Of a stretch of 64,000 bases of DNA, positions 43,064-52,206 are shown one piece after another. Numbering within the stretch: position 1 is the first letter of the stretch; every line of letters begins with the position of its first letter. The stretch lies in NCBI RefSeq assembly GCF_000717055.1, contig NZ_JNXI01000011.1, forward strand, positions 1 to 64,000. The letters run 5' to 3'. The notes under the pieces are model-generated. The model had not been told where the DNA came from and ran no database searches. It was given only the letters and a program-made list of their open reading frames with translations. A program made the position numbers and the translations under genes. This stretch comes from Streptomyces iakyrus. GTDB lineage: Bacteria; Actinomycetota; Actinomycetes; Streptomycetales; Streptomycetaceae.

Positions 43064-46000
43064 GTGCAGCAGGCGTCATCGGCCACGCCCGTCGTCGGAC
43101 GGGATGCCGAACTCACGCGGATCTCCGGTGTCCTGGAGCGGGCGCGAGGCGGTGAGGCGAGGGCCGTGCTGATCGCCGGGGACGCCGGCGTCGGCAAGAC
43201 CCGCGTGCTCGACGAGGCCGGCGGGCTGGCTGCCGCGACGGGCATGACCGTCGTCACCGGGCACTGTGTGGATCTCGGTGACGTGGGGCTGCCGTATCTG
43301 CCGTTCACCGAGATCCTGGGGGCGCTGGCCGCCGACGAACGGTTCTCGGACGCACTGGCCGCGTATCCCGTGGTCGAGCGGCTGCTGGGGGCCGGATCCG
43401 ATGCCGTGCGGGACGTGGACGGGCGGTTGCGGCTGTTCGAGGGGATGGCGGGCCTGCTGGCCGATGTGGCGGAGGTCGCGCCGCTGTTGCTCGTGCTGGA
43501 GGATCTGCACTGGGCCGACCAGTCCTCGCGGGATCTGCTGCGGTTCCTGCTCGGCCGGGGCGTGCTCCGGCACCGGCTCGCCGTCTTCGCCTCGTACCGG
43601 ACCGACGACCTGCACCGCAGGCATCCGCTGCGACCCCTGCTGGCGGAGCTGATACGGCTGCCCGTCGTCGAGCGGCTGGAGCTGCGGCCGCTGGCCGACC
43701 CCGATGTGGACCGGCTGGTGCGCGCCCTGGAGCCGAGGCCGCTGCCGGAGGCGACGGTGCGGCGGATCGTGGAGCGGGCCGAGGGTAACGCGTTCTACGC
43801 GGAGGAGTTGCTGGCCGCCACCGACACGGAGTCCGGTGGGGTGCCCAGCGGGCTCGCCGATGTGCTGCTGATCCGTTTCGAGCAGCTGTCCGAGACCGCC
43901 CAGCAGGTGCTGCGGACCGCCGCGGTCGCCGGGCGCCGGGTGGATCACGATCTGCTGCGGGAGGCGGCCGGGCTGCCGGAGACGGAGCTGGAGTCGGCGC
44001 TGCGGGCGGCGGTGGGGCGGCAACTGCTCGTCTCCGGGGACGACGACACGTACTCCTTCCGGCACGCCCTCGCCCGCGAAGCCGTCTACGCCGATTTGCT
44101 GCCCGGGGAGCGGGCGAGGCTGCACGGCGCGTTCGCGCGGCTGCTCGCCGGGCGCGGGAACCGCGCCGAGAGTGCCGCCGAGCGCGCCCACCACTACCGA
44201 GAGAGCCACGACCTGGCCGAGGCGCTGGCAGCTTCGCTGGAGGCCGCCGATCACGCCCAGCAGGTCGGCGCGCCGGCCGAGGAGCAGCGGCATCTCGAAA
44301 CGGCCCTCGATCTGTGGCCGGCCGTCGGAGCCGAGGCCCGTCCGGCGGGCGGGGGTGTCGACCGGGTGACGCTGACCCTGCGGGCCTCCGCGGCGGCCGC
44401 GCACGCCGGGGAGCTGCACCGCGCGGTCGCCCTCACCCGGTCCGCGCTGGCGGAGCTCGGCCAGGACGCCGACTCCGAACTCGCCGCCCGGGTCCGCTAC
44501 ACGCTCGCCGGTGACCTGCTGCGGGTGGACAGCCTGACGGCGGCGTTCGCCTACAGCAGCGAAGCCCTGGCGATGATCCCGGAGGACCCTCCTTCACACA
44601 CGTGGGTGTGGGCGGCGGCCACTCATGTCCTGGCCGCACGGCACGTCGGGGAGAACGAGACCGCGCTGAAGGTGGCCCGCCGGGCCCTGGGGGTGGCGGA
44701 GCGGCTTCGGGTGACCGACGCCCAGGCGGACCTGCTGATCTCGCTGGCCGTTTTCGACGGCGAGGGGCGGCGCGGCCCGGAGGGCCGTCAGCGGCTGCTC
44801 AAGGCCCGGGAGCTGGCTGGGAGTTCGGGCAACGCGCCCGTCGAGCTGCGTGCCCTGTTCAACCTGGCCATGGGCTGCTACGAGTCCGGTGCGCTGGCGG
44901 AGTGCGTGCCCTTCCTGACGGAGGGCCTGGACCGGGCCCGGCGCGCCGGGCTGCTGTCGTCGCCGTATCCGCTGGAGATGCGCTACCTGCGGCTGCTGGT
45001 GCTCAACGTGCTGGGCCGCTGGGACGAGTGTGTGCGGGCGGCGGCGGCCGACGCCGAGGTGCTGCCGGCCGCCGGCGGGTACACGATGGGCCCCGCGCTG
45101 TTCGTGGCCCTCGCGCGGGGTGACGTCGCGGCGGCCGACCGGGCGCGTGCCCTGCTGGAGGGGCCGTTCGACTGGATGGCCTCCCTGGTGGCGGGCATCG
45201 TGCTCACCGAAGCCGCGGCGCTGCGCGGTGATCCGGAGGACGCGGTGCGGTGGATGCGGTCCACGGTCGCGGCTCTCACCGACGAGACGGGCGCCCGTCC
45301 CGATGTGACGGTCCGGCTCGCCGCCCTGGCGCTGGCGGCGGTGGCCGACGCGGCCGCGGGGCTGCGGCTGACCGGGGACGAGGCCGGGGCGCGCCGCTGG
45401 ACGGACACCGCGTCGGACCTGGTGGAACTGGCCCGGGCCACGGCAGCCCGGGGCGAGAACGGCGCCGCCCAGGGCCCTGAGGGGCAGGCGTGGCTGGCGC
45501 GTGCCGAGGCGGAGTGGCTCCGGGCCCGGTCGGGGCCGGACGTGGCGGCCTGGGCCGCGGCGGTGACCGCGTTCGGCTACGGCGACGTCTACGAGCGGGC
45601 GCGGTGCCGGCTGCGCTACGCCGAGGCCCTGGTGGCGGCCGGGCAGCGCGAGGCGGCCGCCGCCGAGGCCCGCGCGGTCCGGGAGACCGCGGACCTCCTG
45701 GGCGCCACGCCCCTGCGGGACCGGGTGGACACCCTGATCCGTCGCGGCCGGCTGTCGGACAGGCCCGGCGGCGACGACGGGGCGGCCGTGCTCACCGCGC
45801 GCGAGCAGGACGTGCTGCGGCTGCTCGCGCTGGGCCGCAGCAACCGGCAGATCGGCGAGGAGCTGTTCATCAGCGGCAAGACGGCGAGCGTCCACGTCTC
45901 CAACATCCTTGCCAAGCTGGGCGCGTCGAGCCGCGGCGAGGCGGTGGCGATCGCCTACCGCGAGGGCCTGATCGCCCCGGAGCCGTCGGCGTCCGGCTGA
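43064..46000 (+). CDS. Large ATP-binding LuxR-family regulator (LAL)
   Basis: A 978-residue protein. The AAA ATPase part has Walker A GDAGVGKT near 39-46 and Walker B LLLVLEDLHWADQ near 140-152. A TPR-like helical middle covers about 350-890. The C-terminal LuxR HTH (about 905-970) reads VLTAREQDVLRLLALGRSNR, then GEELFISGKTASVHVSNI. LAL proteins activate pathways such as antibiotic clusters or sugar use; the target here is not evident. The start is GTG 43064 with GAAAG 11 nt upstream. It is followed by a hairpin. Confidence 0.92.
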   Translation: MQQASSATPVVGRDAELTRISGVLERARGGEARAVLIAGDAGVGKTRVLDEAGGLAAATGMTVVTGHCVDLGDVGLPYLPFTEILGALAADERFSDALAAYPVVERLLGAGSDAVRDVDGRLRLFEGMAGLLADVAEVAPLLLVLEDLHWADQSSRDLLRFLLGRGVLRHRLAVFASYRTDDLHRRHPLRPLLAELIRLPVVERLELRPLADPDVDRLVRALEPRPLPEATVRRIVERAEGNAFYAEELLAATDTESGGVPSGLADVLLIRFEQLSETAQQVLRTAAVAGRRVDHDLLREAAGLPETELESALRAAVGRQLLVSGDDDTYSFRHALAREAVYADLLPGERARLHGAFARLLAGRGNRAESAAERAHHYRESHDLAEALAASLEAADHAQQVGAPAEEQRHLETALDLWPAVGAEARPAGGGVDRVTLTLRASAAAAHAGELHRAVALTRSALAELGQDADSELAARVRYTLAGDLLRVDSLTAAFAYSSEALAMIPEDPPSHTWVWAAATHVLAARHVGENETALKVARRALGVAERLRVTDAQADLLISLAVFDGEGRRGPEGRQRLLKARELAGSSGNAPVELRALFNLAMGCYESGALAECVPFLTEGLDRARRAGLLSSPYPLEMRYLRLLVLNVLGRWDECVRAAAADAEVLPAAGGYTMGPALFVALARGDVAAADRARALLEGPFDWMASLVAGIVLTEAAALRGDPEDAVRWMRSTVAALTDETGARPDVTVRLAALALAAVADAAAGLRLTGDEAGARRWTDTASDLVELARATAARGENGAAQGPEGQAWLARAEAEWLRARSGPDVAAWAAAVTAFGYGDVYERARCRLRYAEALVAAGQREAAAAEARAVRETADLLGATPLRDRVDTLIRRGRLSDRPGGDDGAAVLTAREQDVLRLLALGRSNRQIGEELFISGKTASVHVSNILAKLGASSRGEAVAIAYREGLIAPEPSASG

Positions 46001-46018
46001 CGGGCGGGACCGTGAGCC

Positions 46019-46058
46019 GGGTCGGCGGCCGCCGTGGGTCGTCCGACGCCGCCGACCC
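46019..46058 (+). terminator. Hairpin after the LAL gene
   Basis: Perfect 11-bp arms, GGGTCGGCGGC (46019-46029) and its complement (46048-46058), with an 18-nt loop, 19 bp after the stop and between convergent genes. No T-run. Confidence 0.6.
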
Positions 46059-46163
46059 GCCGCCCGTGGCCGCCATCCCGGTGCGGGCCGGTCCCGGGCG
46101 CGGCGGACCGGTGCGGTGCGGCGGACGTGGGCGGTGTGCCGGGCCGTGCGCCGTGGGGCGGTG

Positions 46164-47405
46164 TCAGCGAGTTCCGCAGTCGAGGCTCCCGGGGTCGACC
46201 GCCTCCGCCATCGCCCGCATCCCCTTGTCGTTGGGGTGCAGGTGGTCGCCGCCGTCGAAGGCGGCGAGCATCCGCTCGGGATCGGCGGGGTCGCGCAGGA
46301 CGCGGTCGAAATCGGTGACCGCGTCGAACTCGCCGCTGCCGCGGATGAAGGCGTTGACCTGCCGCCGCACCGCTTCCCCGGCGGGGTCCCACTCCTGCCA
46401 GCCCTTGTAGGGGGCGATCGTGGCGCCGACGACGCACTTCCCGGCCGCGTGCGCCCGGTCGATCAGCTTGCGGTATCCGGCGATCAGGCCGGCGCCCGTG
46501 GCACCGGGCTCGGCCTTGATGTCGTTGACGCCCTGGAAGAGGAAGACCGTGCGAACGCCCGGGAGGGAGAGCGCGTCCCGCTCCATGCGGTTCAGTGCGC
46601 TCTGCCCGGGGCCGTCCAGGAGGACCTTGTTCCCGGCGATGCCCGCGTTGGCCACTCCTGCGACCGTGGAGCCGGACGCGGCCAGACGGCGGGCCAGGTG
46701 GTCGGGCCAGCGGCGGTTGCGGTCGGTCGTGGACTGCCAGCCGTCGGTGATGGAGTCGCCGAGGGCGGCCACGGCCCCGGTCCCCTCGCGGGGCCGTACC
46801 GTGACGGCGTCGAGGTAGAACCAGGAGCCGGTCCTCCGCTTCCAGTTCGCCGCGCCCTCCTCGGCGGCGTGGTCCCCACGCGTGGTGTACGACGTCTGCA
46901 TCGCCAGCCAGTGCCCGGTGAGCGCGCCGCCCGCCCGGGGCACGTGCAGGCTGACGGCGAGGGTGCGTCCTGCGGGGACGTGGCCGGGCAGCGGGTCGCT
47001 GTAGACGATGCCGCCGGCCGGGACGGTGACGGAGTGCGCGCCGTCGAAGGTGAGGCGCCTGTTGCTGCCGGGGACGAGTGCGGCGCCGCGGCGTTGCAGT
47101 CCCGCGTGGACGTCGGCGAACGCCACCGGCTGCTCGCCGAAGGCGTTGGACAGCCGCACTCTGAGGTCGCTGCCGCCGACGCTGGTGTGCACCATCAGCC
47201 GGTAGCCGCGGTCGTCCGCCGCCTCGCCGACGTCGCCCGCGGAGGCGGCCCAGGTGACCACGCCGCGCCCGGCCGCCGCCGGGGCGCCGGGCGGCGGACT
47301 CGGCCGTTCCCCCGGGGGTACCGTGCCGGTCCCGCAGCCCAGGGCGATGCAGGTGGAGAGGGCGGCCAGGGCGGTACGGCCGCGGGGGCGTGCGGTGCGG
47401 GGCAT
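46164..47405 (-). CDS. Secreted SGNH/GDSL-family hydrolase, probable lipoprotein
   Basis: A 413-residue exported esterase-like protein. The N-terminal signal (PRGRTALAALSTCIALGCGTG) has possible lipobox cysteines at the LSTC or IALGC positions. An N-terminal beta-rich region (about 50-190) precedes the SGNH domain: block I ALGDSITDGW (Ser nucleophile), block II NAGIAGNKVL, block III FLFQGVNDIK and block V GDHLHPNDKG with Asp and His. ATG 47405 has GGAG 8 nt upstream; the frame is open far upstream but without support. The substrate is unknown, perhaps ester-linked polysaccharide. Confidence 0.88.
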   Translation of the reverse strand: MPRTARPRGRTALAALSTCIALGCGTGTVPPGERPSPPPGAPAAAGRGVVTWAASAGDVGEAADDRGYRLMVHTSVGGSDLRVRLSNAFGEQPVAFADVHAGLQRRGAALVPGSNRRLTFDGAHSVTVPAGGIVYSDPLPGHVPAGRTLAVSLHVPRAGGALTGHWLAMQTSYTTRGDHAAEEGAANWKRRTGSWFYLDAVTVRPREGTGAVAALGDSITDGWQSTTDRNRRWPDHLARRLAASGSTVAGVANAGIAGNKVLLDGPGQSALNRMERDALSLPGVRTVFLFQGVNDIKAEPGATGAGLIAGYRKLIDRAHAAGKCVVGATIAPYKGWQEWDPAGEAVRRQVNAFIRGSGEFDAVTDFDRVLRDPADPERMLAAFDGGDHLHPNDKGMRAMAEAVDPGSLDCGTR

Positions 47406-47666
47406 CGTCGGCGCTCCTTCGGCCGGTCGGTCCTGTGCGGGCGGTGTCACGGGCGTACGACACGGTAGTGGTGCTCTCGTCGGCGTCCGTGGGGGGTGGT
47501 GTCGCCGGGCGTGCCGCGCCGCCGGCGTGGGACGGGGCGAAGCCGCACACCACACATGCGGCCTCGGCCGGGGCGACCGCATCGGAGAGGCCGGCGCGGG
47601 AACCCACGTGCCCCTGCGGCCGTTGTCCGGGCAACCGGTCCCGCGCGGGGAGGGCAGGGCGGCACG

Positions 47667-48011
47667 ATGAACGAGTTGGTTCCCGGGGGAAATCTGACCC
47701 TCCCCGGAGGTGCGGTGAGCGTCCGGGTGCCCGGTCCGTTCGACGTGTCCGCACTCGTGACGGACGACGGCGGAAAGGTCCGGGACGACGGCGACTTCGT
47801 CTTCTACAACCAGCCTTCGGCGCCGGGAGCCGTCCTGCGGGGCGACGAGCTCGCCTGTGGCCAGCGTTCCCCCGCCGACGTCGTGGAGGGCTGGATGAAC
47901 AGCCCCGGCCACCGGGCCAACATCCTCAGCCCGGTCTTCACCCACATCGGCATCGGTTTCGCCGGGGGCGGCCGGGCGGGCACCTACTGGACCCAGCTCT
48001 TCGGCGGCTGA
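47667..48011 (+). pseudogene. TerD N-terminus joined to CAP-domain C-terminus; internally deleted
   Basis: The 114-residue frame starts as a TerD tellurium-resistance protein (MNELVPGGNLTLPGGAVSVR; DFVFYNQPSAPGAVLRG, residues 1-58). It then runs directly into the end of a CAP/SCP domain (ACGQRSPADVVEGWMNSPGH; FTHIGIGFAGGGRAGTYWTQ). I recall streptomycete proteins with a full TerD domain followed by a full CAP domain, of several hundred residues, ending in the same way. So this looks like such a gene with its middle removed in frame at about 47840-47850. Neither domain can fold as it stands. It is divergent from the SGNH gene. Confidence 0.72.
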
Positions 48012-48077
48012 CCGCGCTGGGACCCGGCATTCGGCGCGATCTTGGCGGAGGGAGACGCTCCGGGCGAGGATGCCGGT

Positions 48078-48755
48078 ATGAAGGGTGACCTCTTTTCCAG
48101 TGAGCACATGGTGCAGCCGGCCGTGGCGCCGGGTATGACGATCGAGAACTCCAAGTGCGTCCGTTACACGGTGAACGGCGAGATGCTCGCCCGGCAGGGC
48201 GCGATGATCTCCTACCGGGGCAACCTCCAGTTCGAGCGCAAGGGCCAGGGCGTGGGCGGCATGCTCAAGCGCGCGGTCACGGGTGAGGGGCTGCCGCTGA
48301 TGGCGGTGCGCGGGCAGGGTGAGGCCTGGTTCGCGCACGAGGCGCAGAACTGCTTCATCGTCGACGTCGAGCCCGGTGACGAGTTCACGGTCAACGGCCG
48401 CAACGTCCTGTGTTTCGACGCCACGTTGTCGTACCGCATCGCGACCGTGAAGGGCGCCGGCATCACCGGCGGCGGACTGTTCAACAGCGTCTTCTCCGGG
48501 CACGGCAAGCTGGGCCTGGTGTGCGAGGGCAATCCGCTCGTCATCCCCGTCTCGCCGCAGTACCCCGTGTACGTCGACACGGACGCGATCGTCGGCTGGA
48601 CCGCGGGCCTGCAGACCTCCCTGCACCGCTCCCAGTCCATCGGCTCTATGCTGCGCGGCGGCTCCGGGGAGGCGGTGCAACTGCTGCTCCAGGGCGAGGG
48701 CTACGTCGTCGTCCGGCCGAGCGAGGCGACCCCGCAGAAGGCCGGCCAGCACTGA
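48078..48755 (+). CDS. AIM24 family protein
   Basis: A 225-residue all-beta protein (MKGDLFSSEHM; MLARQGAMISYRGNLQFER; EAWFAHEAQNCFIVDVEPGD; QYPVYVDTDAIVGWTAGLQ) matching the AIM24/YhcN-like family with a double-stranded beta-helix fold and unknown function, frequent next to Ter-like stress genes in actinobacteria. ATG 48078 has GAGG 9-10 nt upstream. It lies 66 bp after the TerD/CAP remnant on the same strand. Confidence 0.88.
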   Translation: MKGDLFSSEHMVQPAVAPGMTIENSKCVRYTVNGEMLARQGAMISYRGNLQFERKGQGVGGMLKRAVTGEGLPLMAVRGQGEAWFAHEAQNCFIVDVEPGDEFTVNGRNVLCFDATLSYRIATVKGAGITGGGLFNSVFSGHGKLGLVCEGNPLVIPVSPQYPVYVDTDAIVGWTAGLQTSLHRSQSIGSMLRGGSGEAVQLLLQGEGYVVVRPSEATPQKAGQH

Positions 48756-48828
48756 GGGCCCGTCAGGTGATCTGCGCCTCACAGGCAACCCGGTCCGTGC
48801 CTCCGACGTCTTGACCGGCAACAGGTGA

Positions 48829-48853
48829 TGCCCTGGCCCTTGTGGCCAGGGCA
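48829..48853 (+). terminator. Hairpin between AIM24 and the TPR gene
   Basis: Perfect 10-bp arms TGCCCTGGCC (48829-48838) and GGCCAGGGCA (48844-48853) with a 5-nt loop, followed by GCTTT. It lies 73 bp after the AIM24 stop and just before the inverted repeats of the next promoter. Confidence 0.65.
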
Positions 48854-48873
48854 GCTTTCCACCCCTCTATACA

Positions 48874-48910
48874 CACCATGTATACGCACCGTGCATACAT
48901 GGTGCGTATA
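48874..48910. promoter_or_regulatory. Interlocked inverted-repeat operator ahead of the TPR gene
   Basis: Two perfect 10-bp inverted repeats overlap. One pairs CACCATGTAT (48874-48883) with ATACATGGTG (48895-48904); the other pairs TATACGCACC (48881-48890) with GGTGCGTATA (48901-48910). The block is AT-rich for this genome and sits 18 bp before the TPR start. It looks like a regulator binding site, possibly of a GntR- or TetR-type protein, that could also switch between two hairpins as RNA. Confidence 0.7.
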
Positions 48911-48927
48911 CGGACCGAAAGGCAACG

Positions 48928-49983
48928 ATGTACGGCAAGGCATTCGCCCCGGAGTACCAGGGGGCACTCACCACCCTGTCCGTCAACTCCTCACTGACCG
49001 ACGTCCTGGCCGCCGGTACCGAGCAGTTGAGGGCGGCCGAGCGCGCCGGGCAGCCCGCGGAGGCGGCGCGTTCCGGGCTGGCGGTGGCCGAGGCGCACCG
49101 CCGGCTGGGCCGGGTCGAGGACGCGGACCGGGCCTGGAAGGCGAGCTACCGCGCGGCCCGGGAGGCCGGGGACCTCGGGGCGATGGCCTGGGCGCTGTGG
49201 AGCGGCGGCACGCTGGCCCGGCAGCGCGGCGCGCTCCCGCTGGCCCGCAGACTGCTCCGGCTGGCGGCCGATCTGGGCGAACAGGGCGGGGACATCGTCG
49301 TCCGCGGCTACTCGCTGGCCGGCCTGGCCGAGACCGGCCGCATCCAGGGCGACTACGAGGCCGTCGGCCGGCTGCACGAGCAGTTGCTCGCCGAGGCCCG
49401 GCGGCGCGGGGAGGCGCGGCACACGGTGTGGGCGCTGGAGGGCATCGCGCAGATGCACCGCAACACCGGGCGTTACGACACGGCGTACGCGCTGTTCGAG
49501 GAAGCCGCCGAGATCGCCGCCCGTGCCGACGACCGACGCGGCCACGCCTGGGCGCTGCGCGGGCTGGCCGATGTGGTGTCGGTGCGCGACGGCGACACCG
49601 AGCGGGCGCTGGAGCTGCTGAGCGAGGCGGAGACGACGTGCCGCGCGATGCGGCTGTCCAGTGCGCTCGCCTACAACCACAAGATGCGCGGCAACGTCCT
49701 GTACCGGGCGCGGCGTTACGCGCAGGCACGTGAGCTGTACGAGCAGGCGCTCGAAGAGTTCCGGGAGATGCGCGAGCCGCGCGGGGAGGCGCTGTCGCGG
49801 CTCGGGCTCGCCAAGTCCCTGGCCCGCCTGGGCCGCGACCGTGACGAGACGGCGGCCGAACTGGCCGACCTCGCCGGTCTGCTGGAGCGCATCGGTCTGC
49901 AGCACGCCCGCCGGATGGTGGCCCGGGCACACGACGAGCTCGGCATACCGGCGGCCGCTCGGGCGACGGAGGCGGCACGGTGA
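48928..49983 (+). CDS. Tetratricopeptide-repeat protein
   Basis: A 351-residue soluble protein made of about seven TPR-like helical pairs (EAHRRLGRVEDADRAWKASY; AWALEGIAQMHRNTGRYDTA and others). It has no DNA-binding or catalytic domain. The N-terminal MYGKAFAPEYQGALTTLSVN looks family-specific. TPR proteins act as scaffolds; the overlap with the following polyprenyl synthase gene (GTGA, 49980-49983) suggests a joint role. The role itself is unknown. Confidence 0.82.
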   Translation: MYGKAFAPEYQGALTTLSVNSSLTDVLAAGTEQLRAAERAGQPAEAARSGLAVAEAHRRLGRVEDADRAWKASYRAAREAGDLGAMAWALWSGGTLARQRGALPLARRLLRLAADLGEQGGDIVVRGYSLAGLAETGRIQGDYEAVGRLHEQLLAEARRRGEARHTVWALEGIAQMHRNTGRYDTAYALFEEAAEIAARADDRRGHAWALRGLADVVSVRDGDTERALELLSEAETTCRAMRLSSALAYNHKMRGNVLYRARRYAQARELYEQALEEFREMREPRGEALSRLGLAKSLARLGRDRDETAAELADLAGLLERIGLQHARRMVARAHDELGIPAAARATEAAR

Positions 49984-51071
49984 CGGCGCTGCCGACGACA
50001 CTGGAGGCGGCCCGCCGGGGCACCGCGACGGCATCGCCACCCACCGCGCAGCGCGATCCGGCGACCGGCGCGGACGTCGCCCTCCGGGTCCTCGACCGCT
50101 GCCGCGACCTGGTCCGGCCGGCCCTGGAGGAAGCCGTCGGGCGGCTGCATCCCTGGGTCGGTGAGATGGCCGCGTATTCCCTCGGCTGGTGCGGGGCCGG
50201 CGGCGCGCCGGCCGTCGCCTCCGGCGGCAAGGGCGTACGGCAGGCGCTCGCGGTGCTGGGCTCCGAGGCGGCGGGTGCTCCGGAGCGGGCCGGGGTGGCG
50301 GCGGCCGTCGCGGTGGAACTGGTGCACACCTTCTCCCTGCTGCACGACGACATCATGGACGGCGACGCGGACCGGCGGGGCCGCCCGACGGTATGGAAGG
50401 CCTACGGCACGGGGCCCGCGGTGCTCGCGGGCGACGCCCTGTTCGCCCTGGCCGTCGAGACCCTCGCCGCCCAGCCGCGGGGCGCGCAGGCCGTCCGGAC
50501 TCTGTCCGCGGCGCTGGGTGACCTGGTGCGCGGACAGGCGGACGACCTCCTGTTCGCCGATCGTCCGTGGACAGGGCCGGAGCGAGTGAGGCCGGACGAA
50601 TACCGGGCGATGGCCGAGCACAAGACGGGCGCGCTGCTGGGCTGCGCGGCGGCACTGGGTGCCGTGCTCGGGGGTGCCGGCCCCGGGACGGCCGCCGCAC
50701 TCGACCGGGCGGGCCGGCATCTCGGAGTCGCGTTCCAGATCGTCGACGACGTGCTGGGGATCTGGGGCGATCCCCGGGTCACCGGCAAGCCGGTCCACGG
50801 TGATCTGCGCGAGCGGAAGAAGACGTACCCGGTGCTGGTGGCACTCGGTTCCCCGCTGGGCGGCCGCGCCGCCGCGCTCCTGGAGACGGGGGGCGCGCCG
50901 GGAACGGCCGCGGCGCTGATCGAGGAAGCGGGCGGCCGTTCGGCGGCGATGACGGAGGCCCGGCGGCACCTCACCGCCGTCGAGACGGCGCTGGCCGGGA
51001 CACCGTTGGCCACGGGAGCCTCCGAGGACCTGCGGTCGCTGCTCGCCTACCTGGTACGGCGCGACACCTGA
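49980..51071 (+). CDS. Polyprenyl (geranylgeranyl-type) diphosphate synthase
   Basis: A 363-residue trans-isoprenyl synthase with the first Asp-rich motif LLHDDIMDGD (about 120-129) and the second FQIVDDVLGIWGD (about 252-264), plus GGKGVRQALAVLG with the substrate-binding Lys/Arg. It condenses isopentenyl diphosphate with an allylic diphosphate. It resembles CrtE-type GGPP synthases and also the polyprenyl transferases found as cargo of family 2 encapsulins; no encapsulin shell gene is in the window. GTG 49980 overlaps the TPR gene. No terpene cyclase or carotenoid gene follows. Confidence 0.9.
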   Translation: MTALPTTLEAARRGTATASPPTAQRDPATGADVALRVLDRCRDLVRPALEEAVGRLHPWVGEMAAYSLGWCGAGGAPAVASGGKGVRQALAVLGSEAAGAPERAGVAAAVAVELVHTFSLLHDDIMDGDADRRGRPTVWKAYGTGPAVLAGDALFALAVETLAAQPRGAQAVRTLSAALGDLVRGQADDLLFADRPWTGPERVRPDEYRAMAEHKTGALLGCAAALGAVLGGAGPGTAAALDRAGRHLGVAFQIVDDVLGIWGDPRVTGKPVHGDLRERKKTYPVLVALGSPLGGRAAALLETGGAPGTAAALIEEAGGRSAAMTEARRHLTAVETALAGTPLATGASEDLRSLLAYLVRRDT

Positions 51072-51246
51072 ACGCCCTGCGGCCGGGCAGGGGTGCCGGG
51101 GGTCCGCACACGACCCACCTCGTCCCGCCCCTGCCAGGTCCATCGACGTGCACCCCGCCACCCGCACCGCTTTGACCTTGCCCCTTCCCCCGCGTCAGGG
51201 TTCGACACGGCGCGTTCCGCGACCCCGCGCCGGAAGGATGGCCGAC

Positions 51247-52206
51247 ATGACCGGGATCTCGGAGATCGAGGCCGTGGCCGGGCGGATCGCCGGGCACGTC
51301 GTACGCACCCCGACGGTGGACAGCCCTGGGCTGTCGGAGCTGCTCGGCGCGCCGGTCACCGCCAAGCTCGAACTGCTCCAGCGCACCGGCTCGTTCAAGG
51401 TGCGCGGGGCGGTGGCGAAGCTGCTGTCGCTGGGCGCGGCCGATCGGGCCGCCGGGGTGGTGGCGGTCAGCGGCGGCAATCACGGGATCGCCCTGGCGGT
51501 CATGGCCGCGGCCCTCGATGTGAAGGCGACGGTGGTGATGCCGCGCTCGGCACCCGCCCGTGCCGTCGAGATCGCGGAGGCGGCCGGCGCGTCGGTGCGG
51601 CTGACCGACGACATGGACGGCGCGTTCGCGCTCATGACGCGGCTCCAGCAGGAGGGTCTGACCCTGGTCCACCCCTTCGACGACCCGGTGGTGATCGCCG
51701 GGCAGGGCACGGTCGGGCTGGAGTTCGCCGCCGACGCCGGTGAGCTCACCGACATCCTCGTGAGCATCGGGGGCGGCGGTCTGATCGCCGGTGTCGCGGC
51801 CGCACTGCGGGCCCGCCGGCCCGGGGTGCGGGTGTGGGGCGTGGAGACCGAGGGCGCGCAGGCCATGTCCGAGGCGCTGGCGGCGGGCGGCCCGCTGCCG
51901 GTCGCCCTGTCGTCGATCGTCTCCACCCTCAGCGCCCCGTCCGTGTCGCAGCTGACGTACGACCATGTCTCGGCCCTGGTCACCGAGGTTCTCGTGGTTC
52001 CCGACCGGGAGGCCGTGCAGGGCTCCCTCGACCTGGCCGACCACGCCAAGGTGTGGGCCGAACCGGCGGCGGGCTGCCTGCTTCCCGCCGCCCGGCAGGT
52101 TTTGGAGCGGGTCGGCGACGGTGCCCGGCTCGGCCTGGTGGTGTGCGGGGGCAACGTGACGACGGGCGACCTGTTCGCCTGGTCGCATCGCTTCGGTCTG
52201 CGCTGA
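51247..52206 (+). CDS. Threonine/serine dehydratase, PLP-dependent
   Basis: A 319-residue fold-type II PLP enzyme with GSFKVRGA (Lys51 binds PLP), VSGGNHGIALA and the glycine-rich SIGGGGLIAGVAA phosphate-binding loop near residue 180. It should deaminate Thr or Ser to the 2-oxo acid; it lacks the C-terminal regulatory domain of IlvA, so it is of the short catabolic type. I chose ATG 51247 because GGAAGG lies 9 nt upstream; the ATG at 51238 abuts it. Confidence 0.88.
   Translation: MTGISEIEAVAGRIAGHVVRTPTVDSPGLSELLGAPVTAKLELLQRTGSFKVRGAVAKLLSLGAADRAAGVVAVSGGNHGIALAVMAAALDVKATVVMPRSAPARAVEIAEAAGASVRLTDDMDGAFALMTRLQQEGLTLVHPFDDPVVIAGQGTVGLEFAADAGELTDILVSIGGGGLIAGVAAALRARRPGVRVWGVETEGAQAMSEALAAGGPLPVALSSIVSTLSAPSVSQLTYDHVSALVTEVLVVPDREAVQGSLDLADHAKVWAEPAAGCLLPAARQVLERVGDGARLGLVVCGGNVTTGDLFAWSHRFGLR

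Noticed and set aside
47406..48821. Long upstream extension of the SGNH hydrolase frame
   Set aside because: The extension is antisense to the TerD/CAP and AIM24 genes and has a shadow-frame composition; the signal peptide with its ribosome site at 47405 fixes the start.
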